A stretch of DNA of 60,000 nucleotides from Neocallimastix lanati (nom. inval.) (GCA_016946835.1 JACVTC010000014.1:1746501-1806500), one strand, 5' to 3'; counted from the stretch's first letter, positions 28,878-41,039 are shown. Numbers and translations are program-made. Notes: generated by a model not told the origin, from the sequence alone.

Positions 28878-31800
28878 GTATTATTAGTATTAGTATTATT
28901 ATTATTATTAGTAGTAGTATTAGTATTATTAGTGTTATTATTATTATTATTATTAGTATTAGTATTATTAGTATTATTAGTATTAGTATTATTAGTATTA
29001 GTATTATCATTATCATTAAATGATAATTGAAGTTGTGGTGATTTAGAATGTGGAATTGGATAATTTTCCATTACTTCATATGTTTCATCATTATCATTAG
29101 CATCCAATTTTGGAATATTACCATCAAATTCAATGTTTTCTGGATCTATTAAATTACTCATATTAATATGGGATGAAACTGGAGTGTTGGCAGATAGTGC
29201 ATCATTATCATCAATAACAACAAAATTATTTTCATAATTTTGAGAATTATAACTATCTCGGTTATAATTATAATGATTATATGAAGAATTAACTGGAATT
29301 TCTATGGAACTTTCTTCTATTATATTTATTGATTCAAAATCATCTGTGCTTGTTGTCGAATAATTACCAAAACTATCTCTAAAACCTAATTCATTAAAGG
29401 TTGGAATTGACTTAATATCTAATTCATTAAAAATGGTTGATTTTATGTTTTCATTAATATTTTGAACCTTCGAATTTAATGAACCATTATCTTTATTATA
29501 TTTTTGTTCCATATCTTCAGTATTTTTAATATCAGCCACTAATGATTGTTCCTCATTCATACCTTCTTCAACATTTTTAATTTTAGTCATTAATGGTTTT
29601 TTCTCATTTATACCTTCTTTAACATTTTCAACTTCAGCCATTAATGGTAGTTCTTCATTTATACTTTCTTTAACATTTTCAACTTCAGCCATTAATGGTA
29701 GTTCTTCATTTATACTTTCTTTAACATTTTTAATTTCACCTGTTAATGATTGCTCTTCATTAATACTTTCTTCAACATTTTTAATTTCACCTATTAATAA
29801 TTGTTCTTTATTAATACCTTCTTTAATTTCATTTTTTCTAATTTCTTCAGTATTATTAACTTTGGTTGTTAATAAAACATTATCAATTATTTGATCATTC
29901 ATTATTTCTGGTTTAGATTGTCCTTCGATATTAATTTTTTTATTTTCATTACTACACTCATTCAAATTATTTTCTAGAACCATAATATTTTCAGCATTAC
30001 TACTAATTTCAACTCCTTGAGGATTCTCTATATTATTATTTTCTTTATCATCATCTAATAAATTTTTATTTGAACCAACTTCTTCTTTATTGGAATCCAA
30101 AGATTTCATATTTTTATCAAATAAATTTTTATTTTGATCATCATTTAATTCATTATTCAATATTGCAGAAGGTGGTATAATAATTGAAGTATCCATCATC
30201 ACCGGAGCTGGTGGCAATGCATGAGATGGTTGTTGTCCATCATTTGGTATAGGAGTTTTTATATATGATTCTGAATTTATATCTTCTAATAATAATGAAT
30301 TATTCATAATATTACTCATTCTTTTTTCTTCCTCTTCCACAGCTGGTATTTGAGGAACTACACTCACTATACTATTAGAATCTTCATTAACTTCTTCTTT
30401 TGTAATTTTAGATTCATTTTCATTTTCTAAATTATTATTATTACTATTATCAACATTATTAATGTTATTAGTTATATTTGAATTAGCAATAGTATTTAAT
30501 TTTTTTCCTTTTTTTTCACCTTCAGTTTCATCATCAGAATTTCCTGGTGTTTTATTAGTAATATAAAGTGATGTACGTTTCTTTCCAAACTTCTTTTTTA
30601 ATGATGAAACACTGGCCTTCCTCATTTTTTCTTCACTATTTTCCCCTCCTACTTCCAAAGCTCTTTGAAAATCACCGCCTTGAGATTGATTTACTGTTAC
30701 TGGAAGACCATTTGGGTGATTTTGACCCTGTAATTGTTGTGCTTGATTAGTACTTATTGGGCCATTTATATAATTTTGATTCATAGATAATTGGTTGTTC
30801 ATAGGAACTTTACCGATTCCATTTTCATATTGATTAGGAAAACTAGATTGGCGATTTGATTGTGGAAATTGTTTTGATTGTAATTGCTGTTGTTGTAGAT
30901 GTTGTTGTAATTGTTGCGAATTTTGTTGTGAATGTTGTTGTAATTGTTGTGGATGCTGTTGTGAATGTAGTTGTGAATATTGTTGTGAATGCTGTTGTGG
31001 ATGTTGTTGAGATTGCATATATTGCTGTTGAGGTACTTTTCCTATTGAATCACTTCTTACTGAATGAGGAATTGTAAATTGAGGTTTTTCTGATACAATA
31101 TTTAAATCAAGAGCATCTTCTAAATACTGAATATTTGAATAATAATTAATATATTTAGGTGCTTCAGTAATTACTGAGCCAGTTTTATGTTCTTTAATAT
31201 AATAAATAATATCCTTTTTACTGTCGCATTTTTCTAATTGAACACGTAACTTTTCACAACCTTCATCATCTGCAACACAGACTGTAGAGAACATATTAGC
31301 ATAATTCCACATTTGATCAAATAAAAAACGAATTCTTTCTTCTTCAAATTTTTGGAAACTTTCACATTTTCTAGTCCATTCTTGTTGCCATTTTCGATAA
31401 ATTTGATGTAAACGATTAACAGCCATAATATACTCTTTATCAATTTCCTTAGCCTCAATCATTGTTTGCTTCAATAAATTTTTATAGTAACCAACCTCCT
31501 CCTCCGAACAAGTATTCAATTTATTTGAAATACTTAATGCAGCTTCACATTTTTTTTGATATTTTTCATTTACTTTCAAAACTTCTTGGGTATGTGAATT
31601 TTTAAGATTTAAATGACGCTCCATAACAGTTTTATAGTTATTAATGATCTTCTCTTGATTTGAAGAAAATTCATTTAATAATGAATTTATTTGATCTTTG
31701 ACATCCAAGGCTAAATCAATCCTTGATTGACCTGTTGCCTCTATTTCCAACCTAAGAGTTTCCATTGAATCTCTCATTGATATGATTTCATCTTGATCTA

Positions 31801-32143
31801 TTAAATTTTTTGATAATTCTACTAGTTGTTTACCATAGTTTTCCTCAATCTCTGCCCGTCCTTTTAATACTTTATTTAAATTATCACAAGCCTCCTTTGT
31901 TTTTCTCATATGATTTAATAATACTTCTAAACCTTTATCACCTTTACCCTATAAAAGTTTACAAATCCAAAAACATAAATATATATATATAAAATATATA
32001 TTTATATTAAATAAAACATATTAGTTTTATTAAAATATATATATATTATTAATAAACTATATATATATATAATAATTTACCCAAAAATTAGCAGCAAAGG
32101 AATTTTCAATTTCATTCCTATAATTATTATTCATATTATTCAT
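27149..32143 (-). CDS. F-BAR and SH3 domain protein, Cdc15/Hof1/PSTPIP type
   Basis: Three exons: 32143-32081, 31948-27481 and 27342-27149 (stop), about 1574 residues. Residues ~15-275 form an F-BAR domain (SFAANFWGKGDKGLEVLLNH, KGRAEIEENYGKQLVELSK, later YNLL/EAKEIDKEY-like coiled coil). Residues ~1511-1574 are an SH3 domain (VKTLYDYEAASFEEVSF, GWWETE, GLIPSNFVEV). Between them lies a very long disordered linker with a Gln/His run, a 17-residue tandem repeat and an Asn/Thr run. Fungal relatives with this layout bind membrane and the actomyosin ring at cytokinesis and septation; a similar cortical role is inferred. It is longer than Cdc15 (about 930 residues) because of the linker. The first exon is short (21 codons) but supplies the conserved FW. 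It converges with NSE1. Confidence 0.85.
28757..29010 (-). repeat. AAT/ACT repeat encoding the Asn/Thr run of the F-BAR protein
   Basis: Mixed ATT, AGT and ATC triplets on plus give about 85 residues of Asn with Thr and Asp at residues ~1000-1085. Because it is a coding triplet repeat it should differ in length among strains. Confidence 0.9.
29520..29827 (-). repeat. 51-bp tandem repeat (17 residues) in the F-BAR linker
   Basis: Six consecutive units of the type SINEELPLMAEVENVKE at residues ~728-830. The two central units are identical in protein and nearly so in DNA; the outer ones diverge (SINEEQSLTGEIKNVKE, GMNEEQSLVADIKNTED). Acidic and helix-prone. No known repeat family recognised. 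Confidence 0.9.
30874..31030 (-). repeat. Gln/His-rich coding repeat in the F-BAR linker
   Basis: Repeats of QQHSQQ, QQHPQQ and QQLQQH types encoded by CAA-rich triplets, at about residues 327-380, directly after the F-BAR domain and a short spacer. Confidence 0.85.
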
Positions 32144-32334
32144 TGTCAAACTAAAATATATACATAAATTTTATTTTATTTAAATATATACTAAAATCTA
32201 TTTAATTATTTATTTTATTATTATTTTTATTATTATTTTTTATTAATATTTTTATATTATTATTTTTATTATTATTTTTATTATTTTTTTTATTATTATT
32301 TTTATTATTTTTATTATTATTATTATTTTTATTA

Positions 32335-32377
<43 letters not shown>

Positions 32378-33539
32378 TCTATCTATCTATTTATTTATCT
32401 ATTTACTTTATTTTATTTTTCTTTTTTATTTTTTATTTTTTATTTCTATTAATATATCTTTGTTTTTTGTTTTTTGTTTTTCGTTTTATTTTATAGTATA
32501 CAATAAAATTTTTTATTATTTTATATTTTATTATATTATATTACATATAATATTTTTTATTATATATTTTGTTTTTGTTTTTGTTTCTGTTTTTTAATTT
32601 ATTTTTATTTTCCTATAAATTTAATAATATTATATGATTTTCTAAATATATAGTAATATAAATAAAGTATTTTACACTGTACACACTGTCAATATTCAAA
32701 TAATATATATTAATTATTATATATATTCTATTATAAATATTAATATCTATTAGTATTTTTATATAGTGTCAGTTATAAATTTATTGTTGTAATTATTTCA
32801 TATTTTCCCAATAATAAAAAAAGATATAAAGTCTCTTTTTATTTTGTTTTCTTTAAGAAAAAAATAAATAAATAAATAAATAAAAAGAATTGTATCAATA
32901 AATTTATTTTTGATAATATTTCAATTTTTTATGAATATACTTAATATATATAATACAATTATAAATTATATTACTGAACTAGTAATTTTAATATTTTATA
33001 AAATATTTATAATATTATTATAAATTATATAAATGAACTATTAATTTTAATAGTTTATCAAATATATGAAAATATAAAGTTTTTATATTACTTATTTTAT
33101 TTCTAGTCTTGCTTATATTTAATTTCTATAGTTTTTTAGTTAGACATATAATTATTTTAATCTTATTTTATTTAATCAATAATTCTATCGAAGATTATCA
33201 AACATTGAAATGAATTTAATAATTTTTATTACTACTATAATATTATTACCGCTGAAACTGAATATAATTTCTTTTTTATTTTTTAATCCTTTATTTTTTG
33301 CATAATTGTAATTCAGTTTTATAATTAAAATTATTTCATATAAATAAATAATGAAATTTTATAAATATATTATCTATTTGAATTTATAAAATATGAAAAC
33401 TTATTTAAATTATAATATTATTATTTTCAATTATAAAATAATAATATCATAAATTATTATATTTTATATATATAATTTAATTTGTTTAATATTAAATTTG
33501 GTTTTATATAATATTTAATATTATTATTATTTATTATTA

Positions 33540-33577
<38 letters not shown>

Positions 33578-35140
33578 GCTTATTTTTTTCTCTATTATTA
33601 TATTTAATTTGTTTCTCTTTTTTTTTAAAAAAAAAAAAATCTTTATCATATACTAACATAAAATTAAAACATTTCGAATTTAATATAAATAAATAAAAAA
33701 TATATATATATATCAATTTAAATAATAACATAAAAATATTGATAATAATAAAAAAAATATATATTAATAATTCTTAATCATTTTAATCCTTCAATATTAT
33801 AAAATAATTAAAAAAAAAAAAAAAAATAAAAAATTTATACAATAATTAAAAATTAATTAATAAAATAAGAAGTTTTATCCTTGTTCTAAATATATATATA
33901 ATTATTATTATATGATGATACATATATTAGCACTTCTTATTTACTATAATAATTAATAATAATTAATTAGATCTTTATAATTTTATTTTTTGAAGTTTAT
34001 AATAATAAAATACTTGAATATACCTATATAAAATTAATAAATAAAATTTATATCTAATAAAAATAAAATTTATGCTAAATAAAAATAAAATTTTATTTTA
34101 AATTGAATTATATTTTAAAATATATTATTTAAAATATTATATATGAATAATAGTATTAAAAGTATTATTCATTCACTAAAACTTAGTATATCAATAAATC
34201 ATTGACATTGATATTATTATCCTTTCTTTATTCTTTAAAATTAGAATTTTTATTAAATAAATATATAAATATTTTATAATTATAAATTCCTCCTTGATAT
34301 TATTAAACTGTAATATAAAATGTAATTTTTTTTTTTTTTTTCCATGAATTTTTATTTAAATATTAAAAAATAAAGTTTTCGAGTCTAAAAAATAAAAATT
34401 AAAATTAAAATAAAAAATATATATGTAAATTATTATATTAATATAAAAAATTTTGAATTTTTTATTGGATTGATTTTCTGATGAAACTTATTTCATTTTC
34501 CATTAAACATCAATACTTCAATTAACGTCTTTTTTTTTTTTTTCAGTGATAATATTATTTATATTTACACATTAATATTTGTACATTATTATATTAATAT
34601 TATATATATTATGTAATAAAAACCTGTATTGTTATATTTTAATTTATTATAGTTTTATTTGATTTATTTTCATATTTTATTTCACTTTTTAAATTTATTT
34701 ACATATTTATAATTAATTTTCAAATATTGATTTTAATTCATATTAATTGTATAAAATGCATGTATAATATTTTCATTATAATATTCATTAATAATAATAT
34801 TATTATTATCTTTATTACTATCATTATTATAATTTAAATTAATAACATAATACAAGTATACATGATCATTGATTAAATAATTTTTTTCCAATTCATAAAA
34901 ATATTTATAAACATAACAAAATTTCTGATGAAGTATTTATTATTTATATTAATCAAATATTGATTTAATATTTTAAAAATTATAAAAAATTCATTATAAT
35001 AAAAATTTCATATATAATATATATTAATACTCCATAAATTAAATTTTAAGTTTTTAATAAAATATAGTATTATATTATTATTATATTATTAACTAAAATT
35101 TATTTTCTTATTTTCTATGTGATTATTATTTATTTTGCTT
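32144..35140. other. 3-kb gene-free AT-rich region upstream of the F-BAR gene
   Basis: It contains ATTT/ATT low-complexity DNA (32200-32480), a TTTA-type tract at 32350-32400, an ATT run at 33520-33580 and several short A/T runs. No open frame with real amino-acid composition on either strand. The promoter of the F-BAR gene must lie near 32150-32700, but no motif is recognised. Confidence 0.6.
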
Positions 35141-35148
35141 TCTTATAA

Positions 35149-35800
35149 TTGCTCAATGGTATGGTTGACTTCTGTACTAAACACACTTGACAAATTAGTT
35201 CCTTTACTTTGTCTTCTTTTCTCACGTCTTTGACTTTTACCATTATCTTGACCGTATATTTTGTGCAATCCTCCCAGTTTAATATATTTAGTCCTTGGAA
35301 CATGTAAGATTTCCTATATATATATATAATTTCTATTTTCTCTTCATCAATGTTTTAATTTCTAATATTTCTAATTCATTAAAATTGAATTCGCAATTTC
35401 TGATGAATTCAGATATGTTGTGTCTTTTATTATAGAATATTTATTTATTTCGTCTATAAGATTATTTCTTCTGTCAATCTTATCTCCTCTCGATTTGCTT
35501 AGATTTATTTTATACATAACATATCCAGTTAAAAAAATATTTTGTACATAGGACAATTTTTTAGGTCTTATAATACATCTAACTTTGAATCTTAAATTTT
35601 CATCAATCCAAGTTCATTTCAGTGACTTCTTTATCATATCTCTTATGTGACTCATATCGGCACGAAAGATAATTGAATCCCTCTTCTTCTAGTTCTTTTG
35701 TCTATTTAATTTTTGGAGTATGGTTTGTAGTTATCCAATCTACAATACCGTATTGTCTGAGAATTATCCTCATGAAATTCACCCAAGTTACAATATTGCT
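35149..35800 (-). pseudogene. broken, unrecognised protein-coding gene
   Basis: The minus strand shows normal-looking protein in pieces. About 35790-35615: VNFMRIILRQYGIVDWITT, then a TAG and TKELEEEGFNYLSCRYESHK. From about 35617 in another frame: TWIDENLRFKVRCIIRPKKL and on to a stop at 35371. A final piece after an AG acceptor at about 35315: EILHVPRTKYIKLGGLHKIY, GQDNGKSQRREKRRQSKGT, ending in TAA at about 35149. The Lys/Arg-rich end and possible intron look like a host gene rather than a retroelement. Stops and a frame change argue that it is dead, unless the true exon structure differs. I do not recognise the family. Confidence 0.4.
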
Positions 35801-35809
35801 AATATATAA

Positions 35810-35955
35810 ACATACCAGCTATATTGTTAATTGAATATATCAAAGCTATGTTGTTAATTAAAAATATCAAAGCTATGTTGTTAATTAAATATATCAAAGC
35901 TATGTTGTTAATTAAATATACAAAGCTATATTGTTTAATTAATATACAATGCTCT
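35810..35955. repeat. minisatellite, unit about 27 bp
   Basis: Five or so copies of ATCAAAGCTATGTTGTTAAT plus a short AT stretch lie at 35816, 35842, 35869, 35896 and 35923, with small differences. It is just upstream of the broken gene on the minus strand. Confidence 0.85.
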
Positions 35956-35959
35956 AATG

Positions 35960-36890
35960 TTACAAAATTCTTTTTGGTAACTTCATATGTAAATTTATCA
36001 AGAAGATCTCTATCATTTAACAATTTTAATTTATTTTAAATTTCATTTTTGTTTAATTAAAGATGAAGTAGTGGATGATACACTGACCTCCTCGTTAGTT
36101 ATATTCGACTGATTTGTGTTAAATTTTAAAAGACTTGTGACGCTTTATCTATCAAATTATGAAATCACTTTATTATTCAAATTAAATGATAAAACAATAT
36201 TGAGTTTAATAAAGCTTTATTAATATTATTAAAATAAATATACTATACTTTATTTATTAACTTTTTGTAAAAAAAAAAAAAAAAAAAAAACTTATTAAAT
36301 AAACAAGTCTCTATTCTTAAAAAAAATAAATTTATTTATACTTTTAACATACAAATACATAATTATTGTATAACTTAATTATTTGAATGTAAACATAATC
36401 AAATGTATGTATTTTCACATAATTATTATTATATTTCATTTTTTATTTTTGAAACAATAGCAATTGTTTCATTAAAATATTTAATAGTATTTTCCTTAAT
36501 ATATATATTTTTTTTAATTTATAAATTTTTTTTTTTTTTTTTTTTAATACAAATAATTATTATATATAAAAATTATTAACTAATAATGATAAAAATGAAT
36601 AAATAAACTACAATTTATATATATATATATATATAAAAAAGATATTACTAATAATAAAAAAAATAAAAAAATAAAGTTAAATAAAAAAAGCATAGAAAAT
36701 ACTATAAAATATTTTGATGAAATAATTATTATTATTTCAAAAATAAAAAATGAAATATAATAGTAATTAAAGTTAAAATTATTATAATTTTAATAAAATT
36801 GTATTAGGTAATTATTAAAACTATAATAATGAAAATAGTTTAAATGAATAAATTTTTTTTTTTATTTTTATTTTTATTTTTTTATTTTTT
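35960..36890. other. gene-free AT-rich DNA
   Basis: Poly-A (36269-36290) and poly-T (36528-36545) runs, otherwise featureless. Confidence 0.55.
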
Positions 36891-36894
36891 TATT

Positions 36895-37125
36895 AATATT
36901 TGGTGTGTACCCATCTGCAGGAGCAGTAGGAATATTGAGGTAGTTACACTTCCTTTTTATAAAGGTGGAATTGTCCCTACTGGACGACCTTACAGCATTG
37001 GTGTTCTGACATGCATATTATTGCTGAGAATTTTACTAGTACTACTTCTCCGAGTGCATCTCCAGTTCGTAATTTCTCTTTGATGTGAGGTCAATATAAC
37101 CTAACCTATAGAGTTTCGTACTAGC
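36895..37125. other. island of higher GC content, origin unknown
   Basis: About 230 bp with near-balanced composition in a strongly AT-rich setting (for example TCTGCAGGAGCAGTAGG and CTCCGAGTGCATCTCCAG). A plus-strand frame is open from 36844 to 37083 (includes YKGGIVPTGRPYSIGVLT), but its first part is translated T-run and no family is recognised. It directly adjoins the inverted-repeat element at 37126 and may be a fragment of a transferred or transposed sequence. Confidence 0.4.
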
Positions 37126-37379
37126 GGGAGAGTTGCATTTCGCCAAGTTGCATTTCGAAAAGTGGAGTATTAATATAAATAAATATTAATTCAAAATAAT
37201 TTTCTTTAAAATTGTTTTTATTCAATAGTAATAATATTTAATTTTATTTATTTATTTATTTATTTAATAATTTTCAACTTGACTTGGCGAATTGCAATTT
37301 GGCGAAATGTCACATTTTTTTAAATGCCATATGGTTTCAAAAATGGCGAAATGCAACCTGGCGAAATGCCCCACTCCCC
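37126..37379. mobile_element. MITE-like element with imperfect terminal inverted repeats
   Basis: The left end (37126-37158) and the inverted right end (37345-37379) share GCATTTCGCCARGTTGC followed by ATTTCG, with more divergent G-rich tips (GGGAGAGTT against GGGGAGTGGG). Inside, 37284-37312 carries another inverted half copy (CTTGGCGAATTGCAATTTGG). The interior is AT-rich with no ORF. The size (~254 bp), TIRs and lack of coding fit a non-autonomous DNA transposon. No target duplication is clear. Confidence 0.65.
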
Positions 37380-37389
37380 GAGCTCCTTG

Positions 37390-38690
37390 GCAATTACATA
37401 ATTGTCAGTAAGATTGTAATTTAGTAGAATATTAAATGAATGAAAATATTGTAAAAGTAAACTTGTTTTTGATAATTTTAGAAAAGAATATACTAAAACA
37501 TTTTTATTTTATAATCTTCTTCAAAGAAGAAAACAATGTCAGAAGCAATTTAAAAATATGTTAAAACAAGAAAAGAAATAATGTAAAAATAATAAAAATA
37601 AAATAATTAAGGAGAACTACTTATCCTTTCTTAAAATAGAATATTAAAATTCAGTTATAGATGATTATTATTAAGAAGATTAATATGATGATAATATTTA
37701 AATTTCAGCAAAAGTTTTTGATTTTTAAGTTACAACGTTTCATAATGATAGTGATACTGTTATTGATCTTTTTAAATTTAGATTATATTCCTGGTTTATG
37801 AAAAAATTACAAAAAAATATTTAAAATCATAACTTTTAAAATTTTACAAACTCTATTCATTTATTATATATATTTTATATGACATCAAATTCATATAATT
37901 ATTGAAAGTATTTATAAATTTTAAATTTTAAAATTCTAGTGATAAAGTTATGAATATAATTATGTGTATAAAAAAATAATCAAAAATCACTTAAAATTGT
38001 TAATATTTGATATATTCAGTATAATATATAAATATCATTTATTTATATTAATTTATTATAATTATTATTATTATTATTATTTTATTGTTTATGTTTACAA
38101 AGATAAAAATGTACCTACTACAATATTATTTTTTTTTATATATTGAATAAAATCTTATATAAATCAATGTAGTGTAATTACTAAATGATATTATATCTTA
38201 TAAAATATATATATATTTTTAAATAATATTTTTAAATAATAATTTTTATTATTATTTTTATTTAAACTATGAATAAACTTTATTTAATAATATTTATTAA
38301 ATAAATAAAGTTTATTAATATATATTAACAGCATATATTCTATTTAAAATAAACATTAAATGTTAGAAATAAAGTTTAATATATGAATATTATTCTTGTT
38401 ATTAAACAAAATAACATATATAAATTTTATGTATAAATATTATAAATTATTAAGATATCAACTATTATATAAATTGTAATATGGCGCATGTATGACGTAC
38501 ATAAAACATTTATGTAATAACACATAAAATATAATTGTGACATAATTAAAATTTATGTAGTAAAAATATATATAAAAAAGAATATTAAAAATAATTATTA
38601 AAAAGTAGTTAACTATAATTATAAATAAATAAATAAAATTATTAATAAAATAATAAATAAAATTTGAAATTACGAAATTTGAAGTGTGAA
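37390..38690. other. gene-free AT-rich DNA before the copia element
   Basis: It contains a 15-bp inverted repeat with a 15-nt loop (38272-38286 / 38302-38316). The 5' LTR of the copia element, if present, should be in 38450-38700, but I cannot define it because no second copy is in the window. Confidence 0.5.
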
Positions 38691-38822
38691 TTCTAATAGA
38701 TTAAGAGTCTCATTTTGAGCTTTAAAAATATTTTACAATATATTCAAAATAACAAAATTAGTATATTTAATTATTTTTTAAGAATTACAAGTTTTAATTA
38801 TTTTTTGAAATTTCAATTTAAA

Positions 38823-39905
38823 ATGTCAAACTTCAAAATTGATAAGTTCATAACAAACAACTCAAATGGCACATTCAAGAAGTTGGAAATTGATTGTGAC
38901 TACTATGAAGTTTGGGCAATTAAGATGAAACTATTATTTATCATAAATGGTCTTGAGGAATGCATTGAGAAAGATATGCTACCAAAGATTAATAAAACTG
39001 ATTCCGAGTACGAGGAAGGACTGATTAAGGTAATTGGAACCAGTGATAAATATTACAAAAAGAAAATAACAAAAGACATGATTAAAGAAGACTGTAAAGC
39101 AAAATGGCTTATCAGTGAGAATATATCTGATGAATTACTTATGAAGGTTGGCTTCGAGGAAAAGTCTTCTTATGATATTTGGAATAATATTAAAATTAGT
39201 TTTAAGAAAAGTAATAATGCATTAAAGACCGAAATAAAAAATGAATTAGATGAAATGAAATACGATAGAAATGAAGATTTCAACTTATTTCTTTCAAATA
39301 TGATAAATAAATTCAATAAGTTAAGGGAATTGAATGCGGAACCATCCTCAGATGAAAAATTTGATTATTTATGGTCTGCTTTACCTGATGATATTCAATC
39401 TAAATCAAATATGATGGAATATCAAGATGACTGGGATAAGTGTTGCTCCCATATGATAAAGTCCGTACCAAGATTAAAACAATTGAAAGATAAAGAAATC
39501 AAGAAAACACAAGGTATGGCTCTATACAGCTATAATAAAAATAATAACTTTAAAAAATATAATAGTTTCAACAGAACAAATAATGTTATTTGTTATAAAT
39601 GTAATAAAAGAGGACATATCGCAAAATATTGTCCTGAAAAACAAATAACAAGGAAAAGTAAAGGCAAATATATAAATAAAAATGAACATCAATCTCCTAA
39701 TCACAACAAAAGATACAACAAAAGAAGAAGATATCAAGCTAATAATGCAGAAGATAAGGGATATGATGACTCTTATTCAGAGGCATTTACAGCTGATTAC
39801 AATAATAATGAGGAGAATCAAAATAACTTAGCTATAGTATTGAATAATTGCAAAGGTAAACAAAGGGATCAAAAATTCAACAAAAACAAACATATAAATT
39901 TTTAG
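38823..39905 (+). CDS. copia-type Gag with CCHC zinc knuckle
   Basis: From ATG 38823 (SNFKIDKFITNNSNGTFKKL), 360 codons to TAG. An in-frame ATG at 38715 would add 36 residues of Asn/Phe-rich sequence and is less likely. The body matches the UBN2-type copia Gag: YEVWAIKMKLLF, AKWLISENISDELLMKVG, SYDIWNNIKISF, DEMKY and FDYLWSALPDDIQ. A zinc knuckle, CYKCNKRGHIAKYCPE, lies at about residue 258, followed by a basic tail. Gag forms the virus-like particle and packages element RNA. The stop overlaps the Pol frame (-1). Confidence 0.9.
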   Translation: MSNFKIDKFITNNSNGTFKKLEIDCDYYEVWAIKMKLLFIINGLEECIEKDMLPKINKTDSEYEEGLIKVIGTSDKYYKKKITKDMIKEDCKAKWLISENISDELLMKVGFEEKSSYDIWNNIKISFKKSNNALKTEIKNELDEMKYDRNEDFNLFLSNMINKFNKLRELNAEPSSDEKFDYLWSALPDDIQSKSNMMEYQDDWDKCCSHMIKSVPRLKQLKDKEIKKTQGMALYSYNKNNNFKKYNSFNRTNNVICYKCNKRGHIAKYCPEKQITRKSKGKYINKNEHQSPNHNKRYNKRRRYQANNAEDKGYDDSYSEAFTADYNNNEENQNNLAIVLNNCKGKQRDQKFNKNKHINF

Positions 39906-40801
39906 ATAAGCAAGGTATATTGCAACACAGTTATCAATACTATACTGTTGACAATATACAAAATAACATAGATGAAGATTTCAATAACAATAGCGTACAA
40001 TGTTGGACACTGGATTCTGGTGCATCGTATCATATGACAAATGATGTAAACATACTTACTAACGTCAAAAGGATACATAGATTAATTTACTTTGCTACGG
40101 GGGAATACGTCATAGCGAAATCTATTGGACAATACATTGGATACGTTAACAATACAAAAATCAAACTTAATAATGTTTTATATATTCCAGAATTCAAAAG
40201 AAATCTCATCTCAATTGATCAACTTATAAATAAAAATTATAAAATAATTTTTTATAAATGCAATAATAAAAATTGTGTTACATTGTATAATAAAGTAAAG
40301 AATAAAATTTGTACAATATTTTCAAATGATTCTAAAACATACAAATTATATACAACATTAAAAAATTTAAATTTTAATAAAAAATCTATTGTTTGCTATA
40401 ATTTAGAGAATGCATCAAATAATAATCTTGAATTATGGCACAGAAGAATGGGTCATTTTAATATTGACCTTATTAAAGAGAAACTAAAGGATATACCCAT
40501 TAAACAAAAGTGTCCTATTTGCTCAAGAGCAAAACTTAAAAATTTTCAATATCCTAGGTCTGAAAATAAAACTAAAGGCACCTTTGAATTAATTCACATG
40601 GATCTTGTGAGTTCATCAGAACCATCTATATATGGTAACAAATATTTTCTCTCCATTTTAGATGATTATTCTCGTTATGGATGGGTTATATTCCTAAAAT
40701 CAAAGGCGGATACCTTTGATGCTTTTATTATATGGTATTGTAACGAAATCTTCATGTTATGGTTCATTGGGAAAAACAAAATTTTTACACACAAAAGATA
40801 A
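39860..40801 (+). pseudogene. copia-type Pol, truncated in the integrase core
   Basis: Open in the -1 frame relative to Gag from 39860 on; no ATG is needed if it is reached by frameshift. Motifs: protease CWTLDSGASYHMTN (about 40001-40040), GAG-pre-integrase LWHRRMGHFNID with CPICSRAK (the HHCC zinc site, about 40435-40530), and integrase core start HMDLVSSSEPS ... ILDDYSRYGWVIFLKSK (first catalytic Asp). After FIIWYCNEIF the sequence leaves the family and ends at TAA 40801. With no second or third catalytic acidic residue, RT or RNase H, it cannot transpose. Confidence 0.88.
39896..39902 (+). promoter_or_regulatory. putative -1 frameshift site A AAT TTT of the copia element
   Basis: In the Gag frame the codons are ATA AAT TTT TAG. 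A AAT TTT fits the X XXY YYZ rule, lies directly before the Gag stop, and a one-base slip back enters the Pol frame. A downstream CAACA...TGTTG pairing (39923-39950) is possible but weak. Confidence 0.55.
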
Positions 40802-40995
40802 AGATTTAAAATATTTATTTACACAATAACAATTTTATAATTTATTTATTTATTTAATTTTTAAAGTAATTACATTATTTATTAAACTAATTAAATTTTA
40901 TTAGCTAAATTATTACTATTCCTAATATTAATATTAATACTATTACTTATATTATTACTAATATTATTACTATTTTTATTTTATTATTATTATTA

Positions 40996-41039
<44 letters not shown>

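Larger units (their letters stand above)
38700..40800 (+). mobile_element. truncated Ty1/copia-type LTR retrotransposon
   Basis: Gag and the first part of Pol in copia order (protease, GAG-pre-integrase, integrase). It stops within the integrase core; RT and RNase H are absent and unrelated AT-rich DNA follows. LTRs are not identified. It lies on the opposite strand to all other retroelements here. Confidence 0.85.

Noticed and set aside
30856-31077. Plus-strand Val-rich frame
   Set aside because: Antisense of the Gln/His run in the F-BAR gene.
35810-35955. CRISPR-like array
   Set aside because: Units of about 27 bp are directly contiguous with no unique spacers; a minisatellite in a eukaryotic genome.
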